Source of the DNA: Psoroptes ovis | Taxonomy: Eukaryota; Arthropoda; Arachnida; Sarcoptiformes; Psoroptidae | NCBI GenBank assembly: GCA_002943765.1 | Contig: PQWQ01000041.1 | Span: forward strand, 62,001 to 126,000 | Direction of reading: 5' to 3' | Length of the DNA: 64,000 bases | Part shown: piece by piece, positions 1-12,339 of the stretch | How positions within the stretch are numbered: position 1 is the stretch's first letter | Layout: each line of letters starts with the position of its first letter | The notes under the pieces: model-generated | Database searches by the model: none | The model's input: only the letters and a program-made list of their open reading frames with translations | Told to the model about the DNA's origin: nothing | Position numbers and translations under genes: made by a program

Positions 1-3000
1 AACGTCTTTTAATAAATTATAACGATCATTTGTTTTTACAACGGCTAACAAATATCATTGTTATATATGAATATATCTCTGTGTGTGAAGAGTGTACGAA
101 TATCATGAAATGATCAATACATGCGTCATAATATTAAAGAATATTATTTGTTTGAAATTCGTAAGAAATTTTTCATATCAATGTTCTAGATAACACAGAT
201 AAGAGATTCTATATATATGTCAGTGGGGAAAAAATTCATCTTAAACAGTCGAATTGAATGGTACAAAATAGAATAAAATCATTGAATGTCACCTGGTATT
301 TTTCTAGGCCCAATTCACCCATCATTTATCAAGATTCAGTGTAATGATCTAATTGTATCGATCAATTCAAGCGTATTAATCGCATGCAAACTTGAATTCT
401 TGGGAAATTCTCTCAAAAGTTTTTGAATTCTTTGAGAATTCTTCGTTTTATTTTCTTGGGTTTTGGGTCATTTTATTTGGTCCAATCGGTAAAAAAACAA
501 AGGGAAAAAATTTGACCAAATGACCAATAAAATAGGAATTTACCTTGAAAAAATAAAATAAATCGGCAACATTATACAATCACAGCAGCATAATAAGGAA
601 TACATTTAACCAAAAAAAAAAAAGCAAATTTTTCATCATTGAAAATGGTCATAAAAATTGTTTGTCTTTCATTCATTCATTCATTTGTTTTCCTTCGTTT
701 GCATTCATTTGCTTCAATGATTTAAATAAAATAAAAAGTAATAAAAGGGCTAAATAATGCATAGAAATATTTATTTATACATTTCTCATATAAATAAATA
801 AATAAACAAAAAGAAAAAATTGAAATAAATAAAAACGTAAATAAATATAACTAATCATTTCGAAACTATGACCATTTTGGATCATTGTTACTGCTGCTGT
901 TGCTGTTGTTTAATTCAGAAAAGTAAAAATTCATTCATTTATTTATTTATTGAAATTCAAATTCAGCAAGGACATCATCCACATCAACATCATCAAATTC
1001 AATTTGTTGTTGATTATTATTATTGCAGCATCATTCTGCAAAAATAAAAAATAAAAAAAAAATGAAAAATTGAAAATTAAAAATCAAATATAAATAATTT
1101 CTCTAATGACAAATGAAAATAAAATAAAATACAAAAAAAATTCAACTAATTTAATAGAAAATACTAAGATTTCTGTAGTAAGGATATACTAAGTGTGTAT
1201 AAATGACAACAACAACAACAACAACACATGTATCAATAATGGTGATTTTTCCTTTTCAATTTTCATTTCATTTCTTCACATTTCTCATTGATGAAATGCC
1301 AAAAAAGATGAAAATAAATGAAAAATTATCATCATTCAAAAATGAAACTGATGAACGATGATGTTGATGAGGTGAATGTACGCTGATGAGGACAATTCAA
1401 CATCGAGCAATCAATAATCAATAATGATGAATTTACTTTTTCAAGAAGAAAGTTATTCAAATTTAATTCAATTTGAATCCATTGAATCAATGAATTGATT
1501 GAATTCAACGATTCAATGATATCAATATTTGTATAGAAAAAAGAGATTTCTTTTCTGAAATTCAAATTCAAAAATTTTCATCTTTTTTTTGATGATTTAT
1601 CATTCATTAATCGATTCATTGATTGTTCAGTTAATTTTTGATTTTGATTTTTCATTGTCAATATTCTTAATGTGAGAAGAAATGTGTATTTTTTGTATTT
1701 TGAAGAAACAAAAAATACCTTGATATCTCACAATAATTATTATTAAAAGTTACCATGACCATGTGATTTGAATTCGTTTATATTTTTTCGTATATGAATA
1801 TACGAATTCATTTTTTTTAAGCTTGAAAAATTCAAATTTTTGAATTTGAACATGAAAATTCAAAATTCAAATTTTGTCATTGAGAATTATTAGTTATGAT
1901 TTCAATTATCATCAAGTTATTAGTGCAAGCATTTTCAAAGGTGATTCCATAGGTAAACTTGAAAATTGAAAAAACAAATTTTTCTTGATAAATCGATGAT
2001 GATGATGACCTTCAACCTTTTTCGACATTGTAATTTAGATTTTGTCAGATTTCTTGGAATTTTCTATTTTATTTCAGTCAAATCTTTTTGTGAAAAGTTG
2101 TGCGATACCGAAATTCTTGGGAAATTTGGACCCTCTTTCGCTGGCTCTGTTTGATTATACCTTTTTTAAATTTTTTTAGGTCAACACACCAGGTAAATAT
2201 CGTGTGTATTTTCAATAAGTGTTTTTTTCTCAACAAATTTGTTTCGTAATTCATAAATTGATTATCAATTTATTCGAACAAACAAACAAACAAAAAAATC
2301 AAAGTTCCATAGAATTAGTTGACAATTTTACAAGGTTACAAACATTTTTTTTTTGCAAAATAACGGGTGAATATCATTCATTATTATTGTTATTATCATT
2401 ATTATCAATAGTACTTTGGCCAATATTAATCACAATAATAATGATATACTTAATGTACGAATGTAGAAATGTACATAGAAATTTTCAGGTAGCAAAAAGA
2501 GAATTTTGTAAACTTTTGTCTTTGAAGGTTATATATTTTGTTTTTTGTTCGGGTGGTTTTTCGTTAATAATTTTACGAATGAAACAAGAAGAAAACAAAG
2601 AGAAACAACATCAATTGAATTTCAATCGAAATTTGAAAATTTTGAATCAAATTTTCAATTGAATCGAAATGATTGTATAAACGTTATTTGTTAATAATAT
2701 TTATTATTTGTTATTTGATGATTAGTTGTTAACATCGACATTGCGACATTTTTTTCATTTGTTCGCATGTTTGTTGCGTCCAATGCTGTTTGAAAAATGA
2801 AGAAAAAAGAAATGAAATGTTTAAATGTAAAATGAAAAACACATTGAATGTGTAATAATAATAATACATGAGAAACGATATAAAATGCTTTGAATGAACG
2901 ATCTTGAACCTATGAAAATGAATTTTAAATTAATTTCTATTCATACACATTTAATATTGTAAATTGTTTATTTTCCAATATATTTATAATTATTCATATG

Positions 3001-6000
3001 TTTATTTTCGTATGTTTATGATTTTTTGTTTCTAATTCTATTTACAAAGTGGTAATTTTTCATCAATTAAAATGATTGATAGATGAGATTGATTGGATTA
3101 ATTGATTGAAAATCTATTTTTGATGTTAATCAAATTCAATTTTTTAATTAATTGATTGATTTAACATTGCTTTGAGGTGGTGGTAATGATGGCGAAATTC
3201 AACCAATAGGACTTTGAAATTTTCAATTTTAAATTAATAAAACTTTCCATTCCAAAAAAAAAAAAAAAAAATTGAAATCTCCTAATTATTTAAAATTTTT
3301 AGGTTTTTCATTTCATTTTATTTATTTGGTCATGGTTTTTTTAGTATTTTCTATTGAAAATTTTTGAAATTGAAAATTGAAATAGTTTGACATTATCAAA
3401 ATTATTAATTATAATTAGCCAGTAAAAAAAATCTCCATCCAAAAAAGTGATTGACCGCAATTTCAATATCAAATCTGTTGTCGTTTTGTTTTTGGGCGAA
3501 TGTATTGATTTCCGCAATGTTTGGTTGTTTGTTTCAGCATTGGAATTGTTATTCGAAAACGGCAATTCTTGAATTTTCTTCGTTCTTACTGTTGATACTG
3601 ATGGTGTTGCTGCTGCAATCACTCATCAAACAGCGTTCAACGTGCCGCACAAGGCCACATGTTCACTACACGTTTACTACGTGTTTACTCTTGGCGAAAT
3701 ACACATACGCATACATTTCTCTTTAAATCAAAAAATACATTTTTTTTCAGCATTCATACCTGATGCTGAAATGTTTATGTTTTGAATTTTTAACCAATTA
3801 TTAAACTGTAAGCGTATGTGTGTGTGTGTGAGTGCAATTGATTATTGAATATACATTACAAATCATTTTCGAAATATGAATGGATATATCCATTCATTTC
3901 ATTTGATATTTCGTCGATGCTTTTCAACGCAGATAGAGTTCAAGGAAATTCACTTTTATTTCATTTTTTTCGATTTGATTATTTTGAAATTTTCAACTAT
4001 TTGTTTTTTTTTGCGATTGTTGCAACAACAGGCAAACATCTATTTCGTTTGTTTCATGTCTAAAATATAAAACGTTATTGACATTCATTCATTAATTGTT
4101 TCATTAATTTCTGCACAAAAGCAATACTTTTTCAATCCATTAAATATTCAAAATTTCAAATTTTATCCTTCCTCTTTTTGGTTTTTTTTGTTGTTTGTTT
4201 GTTTATTTGCTGTCAAGATCATACATTTATTTATTCGATTGATTGATCGATCGATTGATTAATTAATTAATTAGATTTTTGTCATTTTTAAATATGTTTT
4301 GAGTTAGTAATGTGCATATGTGTGTATAATTGCATATGAATGTATATGAATGCAAATTAAAACAAAGTCATTGATTTCAATTTCATTCAATGTTTGTTGA
4401 TTTGTCATTATTAGAAACAGGAACAGAAATGAAATGCAAAATGCAAAATTGAAAATTGGAAAAAAAAATTTCCAATAAACTTTTTGCCAGAAATAAATTG
4501 AAATTGAAATTAAAATTTTAAAACCCTTCCTTGTATCTATTTAAATATTATAAACTGTATCAAACGTTTGTTCAAAAAAAAATAGGAAAAATATAATCTT
4601 GGCCATCATTCAATCGAAATTTGAAATTTTTTTTTTCATTAGAAATCAATTGAATGTCATCGACAAATTTATTTCAGACAAAAAAAATTATTGTGAAATG
4701 ATAGTCCATTTCTACTATGAAAGTAGATAAAAATTTCAGATCACATTTTTACTGAAAAATCTCCGGATAAAATCAGTGAAAAATCAAAAAATTCTCGGGA
4801 ACTAATCGAACATTCAGGGAAATTCATCAGAATTCCCTAGAATTCGTCGGAATTCGCTGGCCATTCGATTATCTTCAAGAATTCGATAGCTTTTTTTTTG
4901 CCGGGGAAAATAACAACTTTTAACAAATTAGAAATTTTTTCATTCTTAAAAATTAGGAATCAATCAATCAATCAATTAACAATATCCGTAGACAACGATT
5001 TCCAGCGAAAAAAAAAACGTAAATGAATAAATATGAACACCATTAAGCCATTTCACAAAAAAAAAAATCATTGTCTCTTAATTTTTATTCATCATCATCA
5101 TCATCATCATCATTATCATTACCCTGTACCATTGTTAATCAATAATGGTAAACAATATCAAATAATGATATAAACAACAAGAGAAACAGTGAAATTTGAA
5201 GAAAAATTTTGAAGAAATATAAAGAAATTCAAAAAAGAAAATTGCCTTGTAAATGTACATACATTTTTATTGTATTGCAATACGCGTATACGTACATAAC
5301 ACTTTTTGTTGTTGTTTGATATTTTTTCTGCTATTTTCAACAACAACAACAACAACCAGCAACAACAGAGAATGTACATTTCTATATATATTACTCCTGC
5401 TATATTTTATCGTTGATTTATTCACAAATAAATATTCATTGGAAGCCATGAAAATGAGGTCAAATGTGAATGAACGGATTGAAGGAGGAAGAGATATATA
5501 TTTCTCCATCATCATCATCATCAGTTGTTGTTGTCGTCATCATCATCATCATCAACAACATCGTCGTAGTCGTCGTCGTCGCTATTTGTACGTGGCTTTG
5601 ACTGAAATTCATTTGATGCTTTTCTTTCGTGTTTGCGCTTTTACCATTTACTTCTCTTCTTCTTTTTGTTGTTGTTGATATTTACATCAATTTACAAATA
5701 TATTTTCAATGGTTTCCATAGCCACTAGAATCGCTTCTCGAGGTCTCCAAATTCTTTACGGTAAACAGTAGATAATTATAACGAAATTGGAAAGTTTTGA
5801 AAAATTGTGAATGAAATTAGATAAAAATCCTCCAAACATGTTTCGGATTGGAATTTTCGGTTTTTTTGTTTGGAATTAATTAATTTATTTTCTTCAAGAA
5901 ACTAATTCCGCAAAATTTTCATTCATATATTGAAAAATAGGTAATAGGGCTAATTGACTTTGGCAATTTTAAGAATTTGTTTTTTCGTGGATGATTGTCC

Positions 6001-7190
6001 ACCGAATTTCTCAGACCAATGACCACTTTTGGTCATTTTCATGATAATTTATCATCGTAGCAGGAGCAGCAGCATCGAAGAAATTACATCATTCATTAAA
6101 CCGAAATTTTCTGAAAATAAAACATTGAAATTATAAATAAATTTTCATTTCCATCAGAAAAAGTCTTGAGAGAACATTCATATGGTTACGGCGACAACGA
6201 TGTCACGCGAAAGCGAAAGGATCGTTCACATTACGTTTTACTCTCATTACATATATTTTCAGATGGCAAAATAAATAAATGAGTGAATAAATATCATTTG
6301 ATAGAAGGTAAAGTTGAATTAAGAAAAATTGAAAAAAAATGAAAACAATCCCGTTTTCAAGAGATACCGGGTGGCAAATGAAAAAAAGAAATGAAAATTA
6401 CAAGAACAAGACAAACCGAAAAGGTCATTCACATTCACTCATATTGTAGTAGTAATGATAATAATTTGAAATGATCATAACAATTTGAAATAATAATAAT
6501 AATAATAATGATTTTTAGAATTGTGAGAATGATATTTATATTTTATTTCAAAATTAATGCTCATTCCACTAATTCATTGACCAATCGATTCAATTTAAAC
6601 CTAATTGATTGAAAATGGGTATCAATTAGCGATACAATCATTCATTATTAGATTGATTGATCGCTGAATCTATTAATTCGATGAAATGGTCAATTTTCGC
6701 CAAGTAATTTAATTCGTTGATTGATTCAAATTGACTAATTTGTGATTAAATTTTCTCTCTTAAAAAATTGTTAATTGTTTCAATTATCATAATAATCATA
6801 TTGAGGCATATATTTACACCTTGTTTTTAGAATGATCCTATTGTTTTCAGATTTTTTTTAGTGAAAATATTTTTTTCTGTCTAGCAGACATTATCAACGG
6901 TGATAATCATCATTATGACATCATAACAATAGCGACGACTAATGATGATAACATTAGTTTTTGACTAAGAAAATTTCCAAAAATATCCAAAAACATTATA
7001 TTCTTGGAGATTTAAAAATTTCCAATTTTTTTTTCTATCTTGTTTCTTGACCTAATCATTACCTATTTTTGACCTCTCTTTTTTGAATTTCATAATTTTG
7101 ATTTTTTTCTTTTCTTTTGGCTGACACAAAGATCAAATCATTCAATCAAAAACCTAAAATTGGTTCAAAAATTGGTCTATTAAAAGATAA

Positions 7191-7212
7191 AGAGAGAGAG
7201 AGAGAGAGAGAG
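7191..7212. repeat. (AG)11 microsatellite
   Basis: A perfect AG dinucleotide run in intergenic sequence. Confidence 0.95.
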
Positions 7213-8047
7213 AAAATAGACAATAATCTGTGGCAAACAAACATATGAAATCCATAAATAGAATTCTCTTTGCTTTGTTCAGATTTAAGTATTTGTTCAA
7301 GTTTAGATTTTACTGGCCAATTTTTAACTTTTGTTTCGCACATCAATTTCCATGAAACATGTCAAGCCTTTCGATGAGGTGAAGTCTTTGGAAAAACCGA
7401 AATTCGGCAAAATTTGAATTCATCAAATCAAATTTCAATTTGATTTGAATTTTTAGGTGAAATTCAAATCATAAAATTCCAAAAAATTATTCATATTTAT
7501 TCTCTATGTTCATCAACAGTCCATCCATCATCCCAATTCAACATATTACCTACCAATTCCAGCAAAAAAAATCGCATCAACTCAACAACAATTGGACATC
7601 GTAAGACATCTTCAGACGCACAGACACACACCATGCATACACATATACACGGCCAAGAACAACCAAAGAGAAATGAAGGCAAAAAATTTTTTTTTTTTGA
7701 ATTTGCCAAAGCCAAATTTTTAGAAATTTCTCTTCGTTTTTAAGATTTCGAAAGTTATTTTTCTTTGAAATTTTTCTCGAAAATTTTATGAAATTCTCTC
7801 TCTCTCTCTCTTTTCCATTCATATTGTCTCTCTCATTTGATTCATATTTTTAATATTTTTCAAATTTTTTTTTCTTTACTCATAAATAAATAATCAAATG
7901 AATAAACATACAAAGACAATAATACCAAGCATACACACGCACACACACAGGCATAGATAGAGTCATTTAATTGTAATAATATCAATAATAATAATCATAA
8001 TAACGAATGGCGATGATGATGATGATAATAATATTAACGAAGTTATA

Positions 8048-8065
8048 TGACCTCGAACTAGGTCA
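8048..8065. promoter_or_regulatory. Everted nuclear-receptor site (ER6-like)
   Basis: TGACCT, a six-base spacer, then AGGTCA: two perfect half-sites in everted orientation, 4.3 kb upstream of the Hr4 start codon. Nuclear-receptor dimers bind paired AGGTCA half-sites. Use of this one is inference. Confidence 0.35.
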
Positions 8066-8474
8066 CTAGCAAGTGCGTATATTATCTATGGTTGTTGCCG
8101 TTGTTGTTGTTGTTCGTGTTTGTTGAATGTATTTATTTTTAAATTCATTTTTTTTCCATTTTTTTTTTTTTTTGGCAAAATGAAAAAAAAATTTTGTCGT
8201 TTGAAATCTCGTTTGAATTCATTTATTTGTCTTCGAAGATTCCATTGAAATGAATGAATTTTGAACGAATTTTTCTGGACAAATCTCGGTGATTAGTCTG
8301 ATTTCGTCTCCGGAATTATGGCCAATGTATCGCTCCATGGAGCATTATTTTTTCTAAATGAGCCGAAAACCCTCTGACGCCCTAATAATTTTGAATAGAG
8401 CTCCAGGAGTCAAGCGAAACAATCGAACCAAGCGAACACGCAAAACAAGTACCGAAAAATATCGGAATAAAATA

Positions 8475-8554
8475 TTAGGTTGGTCGATAAGTTTTCAATG
8501 ATTTTCATGCATGGTTTTCATTTAAAAATGCCCAAGAACTTAACGAACGACCTG
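8475..8554. mobile_element. Mariner-like miniature element remnant
   Basis: The left end, at 8475-8494, begins TTAGGTTGGTCGATAAG, which follows the form of mariner-family terminal inverted repeats and is preceded by TA. The right end (8535-8554), read on the minus strand, matches it at about 15 of 20 positions (AGGTCGTTCGTTAAGTT). Only about 40 bp lie between the ends and there is no transposase, so this would be a very short internally deleted copy. The right terminus has drifted and lacks an obvious TA duplication. Confidence 0.5.
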
Positions 8555-9070
8555 CCGAAATGAAAACATTCAATCAATCAATTTGATGGCGGTGAATAAT
8601 TATCAAATTAATTATTTTCAATTGAAAATTTCTCTGAATTTTCATTTTCATTTCATTAATTTTACTTTTGAATTCTAATGAATGAATGAATCGCTTATGA
8701 TGACTAAAAATAAATTTAGAAAAATACTACGACAGCATTCACACAACAAAAAATATCAAAATTTGCCCTAGATTTTATTTTGGAAATCTTATTCAATACA
8801 AGAAATACATTCAAAATGAATGAGACATTTTCTTTTCGGACGACTCTACATAGAGAATCATTATAAATCTTCCAATTACGAAAAACTATTTTCTTTTCTT
8901 TCGGGTTTCGCATACATTTTGGTTTGAAAATATCAAAAATAAAAATAAGATTAATTTTGGAACCATTTTTTCGTTGTTTAAGAAGAACAAGAACGAAAAT
9001 TTCCTGAAATTTCTTTCGAGAAGAACAAGAAAAAAAAGGTTATTGATACGACCTAGTTTCTGCTCGTAAT

Positions 9071-9094
9071 TGTGTGTGTGTGTGTGTGTGTGTG
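9071..9094. repeat. (TG)12 microsatellite
   Basis: A perfect TG dinucleotide run in intergenic sequence. Confidence 0.95.
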
Positions 9095-11380
9095 CATGTT
9101 TACAATATGATTCATTGCCGAATTTCTTCATTTTCTAAAATTCTTTGGTTGTTGCTTTGATCGCGTATATTCTTTTTGGTATATAAGATTTGATCATATC
9201 ATTTTTGATATATCTGATTTATCAATGCTATATATTTGTTTTATGTTGAATCAATGTAAAACAAAAAATAAATAAATAAAGCAGAGAAATCAATTGGAAT
9301 CAAGATAAAGATAAAATGTTTTGAAAGGATTGCAACATACATATGCACATACAACTCTTTGTATTTTACGAAATTTAAATTGCAACAGAAATCAGCTTTT
9401 TGCTGCATTTCGCGTAAATGTCCTTGTGTTTGCATTATTATTGCTGATAATGCCATCAACAACCATCAACCATCGACAACAGTGGCACACTGTTAAAGTT
9501 GATCAAACCACCAGCCATTAAATAAAAAGAGCAGCATACTCCATAGATATGTATGAGGTTTAAAACACTTGAAATATAAAATTTGTAAAAATGTTGCAAT
9601 AACGTTCGTTGAACTCGATTGGCCGTTGACCTTCACCATTTATCGTTTGCGTTATGTTTAATGCTTCTACTTTTTTTCGATGATAATTTTTTGTTTGGTT
9701 GCATCGTCGTTGCTATTTAATTTAATTCAGTTATGGAAGAAGAACAAGAATGATTGCGGCAACCAAACGAGAAATAATTTTGAAGAAACACTTGTGTAAA
9801 GCAAAATAAAAAATTGCATGCACTTGACTCTTTGAATCGTTTTTAATTCATTCGTTATTCATTTCAAAAAACGGAGGAAAAAATGATACAATGCCATTCG
9901 CGAAATGAATTGAATGAAATTCAAAAATTTTAACGAACCAAACAACCATCAACACCACCACCACCACCAACAGCAACTATGCAACATTTTTTATTATCAT
10001 GTATTCATCCGATTTGATAATCATCGTTGTCGATAATAATAATGATAATGGTAAAAAGAGACAAGATAATAATTGAATAAATAAATAAATGTTCCAGAAA
10101 ATAAAAACAAAACAAAATTCATGTGGTAGTGGGATAATTGGGGGCTCATTGGGTAATGCTGCTATCAAAAGTTTTCAAATCTCTTTTTCGATGAATTTTC
10201 TTTTTTACGAACGGATTTTGAAGTTTGATTTTTGTTGCAAATTTTTAAAATTTCAAATTTGAAAATTTCTTCTGTTAAAGAAAGAAAATTAGAAAAAAAA
10301 TAATCAGACACATTTTATTATTATTATGGTTGATGATGTTTGTTTGTTGTTGTCGTTGTTGTTGTTGTTGTTGCATTCTGAATAGATGCTTCAACATTTA
10401 TTCATTCATGAATCAATTATTGTTTATTTCCATTTATTGAATGTGATTTATATCAACGATAATATAAATAAAAAAACATGTGTGTGCGTCTGTAATGTGT
10501 GTTGATGATTCAAAAAATTTAATTTGTAGAATTTTCCCCCATTGAAAAGCAAGCAAATATCATCGATCTCTAATTTTCAATAGAAATTTCTTCAAAGAAT
10601 CTTAATCAATTTTAATCTCAACCACTGAATAACAACGATGATCAAACAAACAAAAAATCCAATAGAATTCCAATAGCCAAATACCATTAATATGAATAAT
10701 CAAGCAAAATGAATTGATTAATCATCGAAATAATTGATTAAAAAACGTTTATTTGTCATCATGAATAATCGAGCAAAATGATAAATCCATGAAGATTTGA
10801 TTCAGATTAAATCTACCTGCCATTTTTCACCGAATTACAAATGATGTTGATCATGAAAAGGCCTAAGAATGCGAATTTTCAAATTTAAGATAGCCGCGCA
10901 TTTCGCAAAAATTGAAAATTTTCAAATAATCAAATCACCAATGCTTATTCATAGAAAATTGACCACTGAATTTTTTCAGAATGTATTTTCAAGCATAAAA
11001 ATGCACCGTTTCATTATATATTGGTAGTAATGGTTGAAAAGAAAATTCCATCACGAAATTATACGAAAATTTTTGGGAGTATTATCTCGTCTGATTGCAT
11101 TGAAAATATAGCAAATAACTATTACCATAACTGCTACTCATATAATCATTATTACTATTAATATTATTATTACCATTATTATTATATATAGCATTTACCA
11201 GAGATGATAATAATTTTGGTAGTCGACATCGTCGTTTAAAAAGTTTGCCAAAGAAGAAAGTTTATTCATATAACAATCATCATAAATAATTTTCTGGGAC
11301 AAACAATCAACGATTATCAACATTAACAACATCAACAACAACTATCGAAACTCTCTCCAAAGCAGTCTATTTCTTCTCTT

Positions 11381-11398
11381 GTGTGTGTGTGTGTGTGT
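11381..11398. repeat. (GT)9 microsatellite
   Basis: A GT dinucleotide run about 950 bp upstream of the Hr4 start codon. Confidence 0.9.
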
Positions 11399-12160
11399 TT
11401 AGTTTAATATATATATCAGCAATAAATTTCTCTTCAATTTATTTTATATTTTTCTGGTTATATGTGGTATGCATGGTGTATGTTTGTGTGCATATGTGTG
11501 TTTGTGTATGAGGATGGTTGGATGGATGGATCGTCATTCGTTGTGGTTCATTCAATTTCTCATTTCATTCATCGAGCATTCACCAAAAAACAATATTATA
11601 TCGCCAAAATAATAAACCAGAAAAAAATAAAGACTCTGGCAAGCATACACCATACACATTTGAATTTCGGCTGTTCGTTAGTGAACACAACATTGAAAAT
11701 CATAAATTTTCGCTGTTCATTGTAAAATAAATAATGTGCTTCTGATTATTAATATTTTGATTGATTTTCAAAATCAAAATAAAAATGAATAAATTTTTAG
11801 TTTTTTCAATGAATATTTAATCATATTTAATAAATTTTACAAAATATGTGTTTTAATCATCAATTCATAATTATCAATGATTATCGAAATATATGATGAT
11901 GATGATGCTGAATTTTGAAAAATTTTCATTAAATTATTTGAAATTGAATAAGAATCATCTCGGCAAGTTTCCGTCTTGAGATTTTCATAATCATCATTCA
12001 TTGTGATTTGTGTGTATTGATTTTGTGATTTAAATTTTTTTTCTCAAAATCTCAAAATTACAGATTTCAAATCATGAAATATTTTTCAAGAATTTTGTAA
12101 ATTTTCATCAAAGGAACAAAAAACCTAAAATAATCATCAAAAATAGCGACAAAGTGCGCA

Positions 12161-12173
12161 AGTTCGGTGACCT
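12161..12173. promoter_or_regulatory. Near-consensus ecdysone response element (IR1)
   Basis: AGTTCGGTGACCT matches the EcR/USP inverted-repeat consensus RGKTCANTGAMCY at every position but one (G for A at the sixth base). It lies about 165 bp upstream of the Hr4 start codon. Hr4 is an ecdysone-pathway gene in insects, so the position makes sense, but binding is not shown by the sequence. Confidence 0.45.
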
Positions 12174-12339
12174 TATACGTTTTCATTTCAATCGTATATT
12201 TGACTATGACTATTGATTAGAGAAAAATTTATGAAAAAAAGAAAAATAAAAACTACGAATAATTCGACAAATAAATTGAAATCATCGAAAATAATCGACG
12301 AATTCATTATTCGTGATTTGAATTTTTCAAGATTGAAAA

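Larger units (their letters stand above)
1..12339. other. Gene-poor upstream region of Hr4
   Basis: I find no convincing exon here. The sequence is AT-rich with ATC, CAA, TTG and TGA triplet runs, (AG)n and (TG)n microsatellites, and short poly-A/T. Seven AGGTCA or TGACCT half-sites occur between 2178 and 9632, and one more lies at 12168. A mariner-like miniature element sits at 8475-8554. A less AT-rich stretch of about 200 bp (8270-8470) is unexplained. Open frames in this interval are short and low-complexity, or begin only at non-ATG codons. It may contain 5' UTR exons, promoters and enhancers of Hr4, but splice sites alone cannot show this. Confidence 0.6.

Noticed and set aside
947..1035. 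Minus-strand acidic peptide (DDVDVDDVLAEFEFQ) preceded by a TTTTGCAG acceptor
   Set aside because: An in-frame TGA lies two bases after the only acceptor, so the acidic stretch cannot be joined to an upstream exon.
2219..2662. 147-codon plus-strand frame with hydrophobic segments
   Set aside because: It has no ATG near its start (it begins GTG), no splice context and no recognisable family. A chance open frame in AT-rich DNA is more likely.
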